A stretch of DNA of 60,672 nt from Sphingomonas bacterium (GTDB lineage Bacteria > Pseudomonadota > Alphaproteobacteria > Sphingomonadales > Sphingomonadaceae): contig NZ_JAQGLJ010000053.1 of the NCBI RefSeq assembly GCF_028292945.1, forward strand, positions 1 to 60,672, given 5' to 3'. Each line of letters opens with the position of its first letter. Position 1 is the first letter of the stretch. Under the pieces are notes generated by a model. That model was not told where the DNA came from. It worked only from the letters and a program-made list of their open reading frames with translations, and did no database searches. Positions 55,036 to 60,672 of the stretch are shown here, piece after piece. The position numbers were made by a program, and so were the translations under genes.

Positions 55036-56265
55036 GTGCGCCTCCCGACCCGCCCCCTGCCCGTCGCGATCGCGCTAGCCCTGTTTGCGCAGGCGCTGTT
55101 CCTCTACCGCCTCGCCACCCCGACCACGCTTGTCTTCGACGAGGTCCATTACGTTCCCGCCGCACGCCAGCTGTGGGCGTTGGCCGGACCAACCAACATC
55201 GAGCACCCGCTGCTCGGCAAGGCGCTGATCGGGCTGGGGATGGCGGTGTTCGGCGACAACAGCTTCGGTTGGCGCATCGCCGCCAGCCTGGCTGGATCGG
55301 CGACGGTGTTGGGGCTGTTCGCGATCGCATGGTTGCTGTTCCGCAGCCTGCGCACCGCAACCCTGTGCGCGCTGTTCGCGCTCGCCAACATCACGCTCTA
55401 CGTCCAGGCGCGGATCGCGATGCTGGACCCGTTCATGGCGGCGTTCGTCGTCGGCGGGGTTGCGGCGATGCTGTGGTCGATGCGCTCGACCGGCCCGGCG
55501 GTGGCGCGGCGCTGGATGCTCGGCGCGGTGCTGCTGGGGCTGGCGATCGGGGTAAAGTGGGCGGCGGTCCCGTATCTCGGCTTCGCGGCCCTCGCCTTCA
55601 TGGTCGCCCGGTCGCCGACGCGCTGGCCCGGTCTATCGCCGTGGAACGCCGCGTGGCGGCTCGCAGTCGGCAGCGCGGCCGCTTATTTCGCGACCTTCCT
55701 CCCTGCCTTCTTCTACGCCCGCGACGCCTTGACGCTGGCGGAGCTGCTGCCCTTTCAGCTCGAAATGTACACGCAGCAGACGCAGAAGCTGCCGTCGCAT
55801 ACCTACCAGTCCGCCTGGTGGAGCTGGCCGCTCGACCTGCGCCCGATCTGGTACCTGTACGAACCTGTCGATGGTGCGCAGCGCGGCGTGCTGATGATCG
55901 GCAATCCGGCGATCATGTGGGGCGGGCTGCTGGCGGTGGCGGCTTGCCTGTGGGCACGGGCGTGCGAGCGCTCGGCGGCGCTGGGCGGAGTGGCGGCGCT
56001 GTGGCTGGGCGGCTGGGGTGTCTGGGCGCTGATCCCCAAGAGCCTGGGCTTCTTCTATTATTACTACTTGCCAAGCCTGTGGCTGTGCCTCGCGCTGGCG
56101 GCGGCGTTCCACCATTTCGGCCGCGGGCGGTTCCGCTACTGGGACGAGGCCTTTCTGGCGCTGGCGGGCGGGCTCTTCGTCTATTTCTTTCCGATCATCT
56201 CGGCAGCGCCATTGGAAGGGCCGCAGGCGTTCCAACGTTGGATGTGGCTGCCGGGCTGGCCCTAA
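55036..56265 (+). CDS. PMT-family phospholipid-carrier-dependent glycosyltransferase
   Basis: A 409-residue polytopic membrane protein of the GT39/PMT type, which transfers a sugar from a polyprenyl-phosphate donor to an acceptor on the periplasmic side. The catalytic loop has LVFDEVHYVPAAR (Asp-Glu near residue 36) and NIEHPLLGKALIGLG near 55, both typical of protein mannosyltransferases. About ten hydrophobic segments follow, plus FFYYYYLPSLWLCLALAAAF. The start is GTG 55036. It is convergent with a polyprenyl-phosphate glycosyltransferase gene. Confidence 0.87.
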   Translation: MRLPTRPLPVAIALALFAQALFLYRLATPTTLVFDEVHYVPAARQLWALAGPTNIEHPLLGKALIGLGMAVFGDNSFGWRIAASLAGSATVLGLFAIAWLLFRSLRTATLCALFALANITLYVQARIAMLDPFMAAFVVGGVAAMLWSMRSTGPAVARRWMLGAVLLGLAIGVKWAAVPYLGFAALAFMVARSPTRWPGLSPWNAAWRLAVGSAAAYFATFLPAFFYARDALTLAELLPFQLEMYTQQTQKLPSHTYQSAWWSWPLDLRPIWYLYEPVDGAQRGVLMIGNPAIMWGGLLAVAACLWARACERSAALGGVAALWLGGWGVWALIPKSLGFFYYYYLPSLWLCLALAAAFHHFGRGRFRYWDEAFLALAGGLFVYFFPIISAAPLEGPQAFQRWMWLPGWP

Positions 56266-57353
56266 TACCGGCCCCACGTGAAGCGCGACGACAGCGCGTA
56301 GTTCCACACCGCGCCGACCAGCACCCCGACCAGCGCCGACGCCACCCAGGCCCCGTCGCGGACGTCGTGCAGGAACCCGGCAACGCCAACGTTCGCCACC
56401 GCGCCCACCGAACACACCGCCGCGAACGACACCCAGCCGTCGGCGAGCTGCTTCCATCCCTTCAGCCGTCGGTCGCGATAGGTCAGCGCATTGTTGAGGA
56501 AGAAGTTCACCGTCAGCGCCACCAGCGTCGCGCCGATCTGGCCGGCGAGGAACGACGCGCCCGCCCCTTGGTACAGCAGCGCCAGCACGGCCATGTGCAC
56601 GATGACGCCCAGCAGCCCGATGGCCGAGAACATCGCGAATCGCACCGGGATGACGCGTCCGAACATGCGATCGTACAGCGCGATCAGATATTCCAGCGCG
56701 ACGACGTGATCGAGCTTGGACTCGCCCGCCGTGCGCACGCGAAAGGTGTAGGGCAGCTCGGCGAAGCGCAGCGGCCGCGGGCTGGTCGTCATCAGGTCGA
56801 GCAGGATCTTGAACCCGATCGCCGACAGGTCGGGCGCCAGACGCCGGACGACATCGGTGCGGATCGCAAAGAACCCGCTCATCGGGTCGCTGAGGTCGGC
56901 CTTCAACACCCGGCGCGACAGCCGCGCGGCGAGCGCGGATTTGGCGACGCGGTCGCGGTCCCACTCGCCCGTGCCGCCGCCATCGATGAACCGCGACCCG
57001 ATCACCACGTCGAGCGCCGCGTCCCCCTGCAACCGATCGAGCATTGCGGGCAACAGCGTCTCGTCATGCTGCAGGTCGCCATCGATCACCGCCACGACCG
57101 GCGCGGCGGTGGCGCACATGCCTTCGATGCACGCGGAGGAAAGGCCGCGCCGGCCGATGCGCTGGACGACACGAACCCTGTGGTCCGCGCGCGCCAGTTC
57201 CCGCGCGGCGTCGGCGGTGCCGTCGGGACTGTCGTCGTCGACGAACAGCACCTCCCACCCCCGCCCGACCAGTGCGCGATCGAGCCGGTTCACGAGCTCC
57301 GCCACATTGGCGCGTTCGTTGAACGTCGGCACCACGACCGCGAGTTCGAGCAT
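56262..57353 (-). CDS. Polyprenyl/dolichyl-phosphate mannosyltransferase-like GT2 with GtrA domain
   Basis: A 363-residue two-domain protein. Residues 1-225 are a GT2 glycosyltransferase (VVVPTFNERANV, VDDDSPDGTADAA, VAVIDGDLQHDETLLPAMLD) resembling dolichol-phosphate mannose synthases. The C-terminal part from about 235 is a four-helix GtrA-type membrane domain ending FTWGRY. It would load a sugar on a lipid carrier. The ATG overlaps the leuB stop (TGATG), so it is probably cotranscribed with leuB. Confidence 0.9.
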   Translation of the reverse strand: MLELAVVVPTFNERANVAELVNRLDRALVGRGWEVLFVDDDSPDGTADAARELARADHRVRVVQRIGRRGLSSACIEGMCATAAPVVAVIDGDLQHDETLLPAMLDRLQGDAALDVVIGSRFIDGGGTGEWDRDRVAKSALAARLSRRVLKADLSDPMSGFFAIRTDVVRRLAPDLSAIGFKILLDLMTTSPRPLRFAELPYTFRVRTAGESKLDHVVALEYLIALYDRMFGRVIPVRFAMFSAIGLLGVIVHMAVLALLYQGAGASFLAGQIGATLVALTVNFFLNNALTYRDRRLKGWKQLADGWVSFAAVCSVGAVANVGVAGFLHDVRDGAWVASALVGVLVGAVWNYALSSRFTWGRY

Positions 57354-58396
57354 CAAAGCGCCGCCAGCACCGCGTCGCCCATTCCTTGCGTCGACAGCGC
57401 CCCGCCCAGATCCGTCGTCCGCGCGCCGCCGGCGATCGCCGCCGCCACCGCCGCCTCGATGCGGTCGGCGGGTGCGGCCAGCCGCAGCGAATGGCGCAGC
57501 ATCATCGCCGCCGACAGGATCGCGGCGCACGGATTGGCCTTGCCCTGGCCGGCGATGTCGGGCGCGGAGCCGTGGATCGGTTCGAACAGCCCCTTGCCGT
57601 CCTCGTCCAGCGCGGCGGACGGCAGCATGCCGATCGAGCCGACGCACATCGACGCCTGATCGGACAGGATGTCGCCGAACAGGTTGCCGGTGACGATGAC
57701 GTCGAACTGACCGGGCGCGCGCACCAGCTGCATCGCGGCGTTGTCGACATACATGTGCGTCAGCTCGACCTCGCGAAAGTCCTGCGCGACCTCGTTGACG
57801 ATCTCCCGCCACAGCGCCGAGGTCTCCAGCACATTGGCCTTGTCGACCGACAGCAGCTTGCCGCGCCGCCTCGCCGCCGCCTGGAAACCGATGCGCGCGA
57901 CGCGGGCGACCTCCGCCTCGTCGTAACGCATCAGGTCGTGCCCCTCGCGCAGGCCCTTGTGCGTGCGCCCGCGGCCCTTCTCGCCGAAATAGACATCGCC
58001 GGTCAGCTCGCGCACGATCAGCAGGTCGATCGCGCGCGCGATCTCCGGCTTGAGCGCACTCGCGTCCTCCAGTCCGGGGAACAGCCGCACCGGGCGCAGA
58101 TTGGCGAACAGGCCGAGCTGCTTGCGCAGTCCCAGGATCGCCTGTTCCGGCCTGAGGTCACGCTCCAGCCCGTCGAACTGCGGGTCGCCGACCGCGCCGA
58201 ACAGGATCGCGTCCGCGCGCTTGGCGAGCGCCAGCGTATCGGGCGGCAGCGGGTGGGCGGCGGCCATGTACGCAGCACCGCCGACGGGTGCCTCCTCGAA
58301 CGTCAACCCAAGATCGAGCGCGTCGAGCACGCGCCGCGCCTGGGTGGTCACTTCGGGGCCGATGCCGTCGCCGGCCAGAACTGCGATCAAAGCCAT
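57353..58396 (-). CDS. leuB: 3-isopropylmalate dehydrogenase
   Basis: Oxidative decarboxylation step of leucine synthesis. The 347-residue enzyme begins [20 protein letters not shown]. It has [34 protein letters not shown], the metal/substrate region [20 protein letters not shown] with [20 protein letters not shown], and the NAD-binding [21 protein letters not shown] 58396 fits the family start. Confidence 0.97.
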   Translation of the reverse strand: MALIAVLAGDGIGPEVTTQARRVLDALDLGLTFEEAPVGGAAYMAAAHPLPPDTLALAKRADAILFGAVGDPQFDGLERDLRPEQAILGLRKQLGLFANLRPVRLFPGLEDASALKPEIARAIDLLIVRELTGDVYFGEKGRGRTHKGLREGHDLMRYDEAEVARVARIGFQAAARRRGKLLSVDKANVLETSALWREIVNEVAQDFREVELTHMYVDNAAMQLVRAPGQFDVIVTGNLFGDILSDQASMCVGSIGMLPSAALDEDGKGLFEPIHGSAPDIAGQGKANPCAAILSAAMMLRHSLRLAAPADRIEAAVAAAIAGGARTTDLGGALSTQGMGDAVLAAL

Positions 58397-58424
58397 GCGC
58401 CAGCTCTTGCCGGGCGGCCGCGCG

Positions 58425-59156
58425 TCACGCAACCGCGCGCTTCAACCGCTCGACCAGCCGTTCGCGCGCGGCGAGCGTGTCCGCGCGCCGGTCGACCAGG
58501 ATGTCGCGCGCCAGGAAATGGCCGGTCAGCCGCAGCCCATCGAAGATCGCCGGCCAGTCCGCCTCGCCGCCGGCACGGGCAAAGTCGGGCAGCGGCAACA
58601 GCTTCGCCTCCAGCCCGATCGCCGCCGCCCGGCTCACCGCGCCGCCGCTCTTCGGGCTGACGAACGCAAGCTCGTCCTGCGCCCCGGTCGCGACGCACCG
58701 CTCCAGATCGAGCCCGAACCCCAGCTCGGCGAGCAGGAGCAGCTCGTAGCGGACCAGCGCCGCCGCCCAGCCGCGCGCGGTCGGCGCCGCCTCGATCGCG
58801 TCGAGCACGCCGGCCAGCCCGTCGTGGAGCCGGGGATAGGCCTGCGCCTCGGGCAACGCCGTCGCGGTCAGCGCCGTCACCCACTCCAGCGCGGCGGCGG
58901 GCAGCGGCTCGGCATGCCGCGCCGCCCGGCTGTGGACCAGCTCGACGGTCAGCGCCGCCAGCTGCTCGCCCGTCCGCGCGCGCCATTCGCCCAGCACGGT
59001 GTTGGCGGGCAGCAGCACCGGCCGCAGCCGCCGCGACCGCCCGCCGCGCACATAGCCCGGCTGCACGCCATCGTCGCGCGTGAACCCCCGCACGATCGCG
59101 CCATGCTCGCCATGCGCGCGGACCGCGAGGATGATGGCGGGCGCGCGCAGGTGCAT
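58425..59156 (-). CDS. recO: DNA repair protein RecO
   Basis: A 243-residue RecO with the N-terminal OB fold ([20 protein letters not shown], then [20 protein letters not shown]) and a C-terminal helical domain ([15 protein letters not shown]). It helps RecF and RecR load RecA at single-strand gaps. No Cys zinc knuckle is visible; one Cys is in [14 protein letters not shown] 59156 gives the usual family start. It lies 28 bp upstream of leuB. Confidence 0.92.
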   Translation of the reverse strand: MHLRAPAIILAVRAHGEHGAIVRGFTRDDGVQPGYVRGGRSRRLRPVLLPANTVLGEWRARTGEQLAALTVELVHSRAARHAEPLPAAALEWVTALTATALPEAQAYPRLHDGLAGVLDAIEAAPTARGWAAALVRYELLLLAELGFGLDLERCVATGAQDELAFVSPKSGGAVSRAAAIGLEAKLLPLPDFARAGGEADWPAIFDGLRLTGHFLARDILVDRRADTLAARERLVERLKRAVA

Positions 59157-59174
59157 GAGCCCGCGTCTAGCACC

Positions 59175-59205
59175 AGGCTCCACCCCCGCGAAGGCGGGTG
59201 CCCTG
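59175..59205. repeat. Short GC-rich hairpin upstream of recO
   Basis: CACCCCCGC and GCGGGTG pair around GAAG near 59181-59200 in the 118-bp gap between recO and the restriction-modification gene. It resembles other short dispersed palindromes of the window. Confidence 0.45.
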
Positions 59206-59274
59206 CGACCCGTGCTGCGGAGCGCGGCATGTAGGACAGCATCAGGAGCAGCCGTCCGCACCATCGGGCACGGA

Positions 59275-60672
59275 TCATGCCTGCTCGTCGGCACCCCGCT
59301 CCACCGTGCGCATCGCGTCGGTGATCGCGACCGTCTCGACGCTGACGCGCACGACCTTCGCCAGCAGCGCGATCATGCTCTCCTTGTAATCGGCGAAGCG
59401 ATAGGTGTTGAACTTGGCCGCGATCGTCGGGTCGCGCGGCTTCTTTTCCTTGTGCTGGTCGAGCACCCAGTCGATCGCGGAGCGGTTGCCGAGGCGGTAG
59501 GTCCAGGCTTGCGGCGGGATGCCGGTGATCTGCGTGTCGGCATCGACCACGACCACGCCCTGCTCGGGCTGCGAGCGCAGGATCGGCTTGGGATGGGTGC
59601 CCTCGGCGCGCTTGGCGGGGGTGTCGACGCGCTCGACCGGCCAGGGGGTGACCTCCTCATAGCCGATGTGCATCGCCATCAGCGTGCTCCCCCACCCGAC
59701 CCATTGCGCGAAGTCGGGGTAGAAGGGGATGCGCGGAAACTCGCGCTTGAGGTTCAGCGCATAGGTCTCGCGATAGACGGGATCGTGGAGGACGGCATAG
59801 ACATAGTGGAAGATCGCGTCCTTCGTGACGCCCTTCTTACCGTAGCGTGCGACGAACTTGTTGAGCGCCCAGTCGGTGATGTTGTCGATGCGCTCGCCGG
59901 TTTTTGTGTAACGGTAGCGGGGCAACTCCACCGTACCCGCGCCGCTTCCCACCAAGTGTAAATCACAGACCATGCCGGTCGCCAGAGTCATCCAAGGCTT
60001 CTGCGAATCTGGCCCGGTGAAGTCGATTGAGAGATTCTCCGACGACCCTGAGAACGGAAAAATCTGATCGTTGAGATAGGGCATCTCATTTAATTGCGGG
60101 GAGTAGGCCAACCAAAGCTTGGTAAAGGGCCGGTACATCGACTCTCTCGAAGGGGGAGCGGTCACGGCGACGCGCCGCCTCGCTAAAGCTTTTAGGGCGC
60201 GAGTCCATTTTATCCCGGAGCGGAAGCGCACCTCCTCCGCGTCGTTCTTGTGCCACGGCTTTGAATCACGGATGGCTTTGCCATAATCATCAAGCAGGTA
60301 GTCCACCTTAGCGTTCAGGCGGACGGGATCTTGGTCGTAAACCCAATCATCACGATTGGTGACAACTCCGAGCGAGAACAGATGGAAGATTGACCCCTGA
60401 CCGCGAGTACCCAGCTTAGTAGCTTTGGTTGCGATCGGGAGGTATCTCGATGGATAGGGCTGCGCATCGTCTAGCCACGCGCCATCGGCGCTCGGCTTGA
60501 CGGTCGTCGATTTGATTTGCCCTAAGCTCAGATCATTGAGCCATGAAAGTTTGCCGTCCGCATCGACGTCGGGCGCCATCGTAATTTCTAGATGCGCAAT
60601 CCCCGCTCGCCCTTTCTTGCGAACCAGGAATGCGATGGCGACCCCGGTTCCAATGCCAAATACATTCGAAAT
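59275..60672 (-). CDS. Type ISP restriction-modification enzyme, C-terminal part (5' end outside window)
   Basis: The frame stays open to the right edge (466 codons visible); a Met at 60579 is internal. At the edge it reads [20 protein letters not shown], typical of the end of the N6-adenine methyltransferase domain in single-chain type ISP enzymes. A target-recognition region follows ([52 protein letters not shown]) and then the conserved tail ([33 protein letters not shown]). The helicase, nuclease and NPPY motif would lie outside. G+C is about 45-58% in the upstream part and 58-75% near the 3' end in lines I counted. Confidence 0.78.
   Translation of the reverse strand: MSNVFGIGTGVAIAFLVRKKGRAGIAHLEITMAPDVDADGKLSWLNDLSLGQIKSTTVKPSADGAWLDDAQPYPSRYLPIATKATKLGTRGQGSIFHLFSLGVVTNRDDWVYDQDPVRLNAKVDYLLDDYGKAIRDSKPWHKNDAEEVRFRSGIKWTRALKALARRRVAVTAPPSRESMYRPFTKLWLAYSPQLNEMPYLNDQIFPFSGSSENLSIDFTGPDSQKPWMTLATGMVCDLHLVGSGAGTVELPRYRYTKTGERIDNITDWALNKFVARYGKKGVTKDAIFHYVYAVLHDPVYRETYALNLKREFPRIPFYPDFAQWVGWGSTLMAMHIGYEEVTPWPVERVDTPAKRAEGTHPKPILRSQPEQGVVVVDADTQITGIPPQAWTYRLGNRSAIDWVLDQHKEKKPRDPTIAAKFNTYRFADYKESMIALLAKVVRVSVETVAITDAMRTVERGADEQA

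Overview
The window is a GC-rich (about two thirds G+C), gene-dense chromosomal segment of an alphaproteobacterium, most likely Sphingomonas or a close relative. Evidence for this is the GcrA cell-cycle regulator, the Cys-poor alphaproteobacterial Fur/Mur-type regulator, the petABC block followed by apt remains, the tsaB-rimI-fur-plsC-miaB-phoH-ybeY-corC-lnt-metK gene series, a PHA-system protein and the many palindromic intergenic repeats. I saw no rRNA, tRNA, CRISPR array, transposase or prophage gene. There is no gene-free stretch over 300 bp except the one holding the apt pseudogene.

Layout. 1-1.8 kb: start of a suf operon (Rrf2/IscR-like regulator and sufB, cut by the left edge) and an AraC regulator. 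2-11.8 kb: pyrD, gamma-glutamyltransferase, an acyl-CoA synthetase, a secreted M16 peptidase, an AspH/LpxO-like hydroxylase, a NifU-type Fe-S protein and a nitroreductase-fold reductase. 11.9-20 kb: a translation and envelope housekeeping series (tsaB, rimI, fur-type regulator, plsC, miaB, patatin, phoH, ybeY, corC) into which a vapBC toxin-antitoxin module has been inserted between phoH and ybeY. 20-26 kb: oxyR-katG, a YkgJ Cys-cluster protein, a PQQ-type dehydrogenase, a PHA-system protein and a VOC protein; this block separates corC from lnt-metK. 26-33.7 kb: lnt, metK, a TIGR02466 protein, ychF, a 5'-nucleotidase lipoprotein, a MaoC dehydratase and a Tyr/Gly- and Arg-rich lipoprotein. 33.8-37.1 kb: apt pseudogene and the bc1 complex genes petABC.

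37.2-43.2 kb: trmL, a hypothetical gene, hemF, an acetyltransferase, two coupled membrane proteins, lipB and two exported hypothetical proteins. 43.2-50.8 kb: a long minus-strand run of queC-queE, hslO, argF, argD, parE and gcrA, separated by terminators and repeat elements. 50.9-59.2 kb: an ABC-2 permease without an ATPase neighbour, an acetyltransferase, a LysR regulator, metZ-apaG, a PMT-family glycosyltransferase convergent with a polyprenyl-phosphate glycosyltransferase, leuB and recO. 59.3 kb to the right edge: the C-terminal part of a putative type ISP restriction-modification enzyme whose upstream half drops sharply in G+C, probably the edge of a defence island.

Most interesting points: the vapBC module has a fully readable autoregulated promoter (two GGATATCC palindromes 21 bp apart bracketing the -10) and its toxin stop codon overlaps the ybeY start; oxyR has no canonical start codon and seems to begin at AUC behind an AGGA ribosome site; apt carries at least three frameshifts; and several families of interspersed palindromes occur, one of which supplies the start codon of plsC. 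I did not find a system I could confidently call wholly new.
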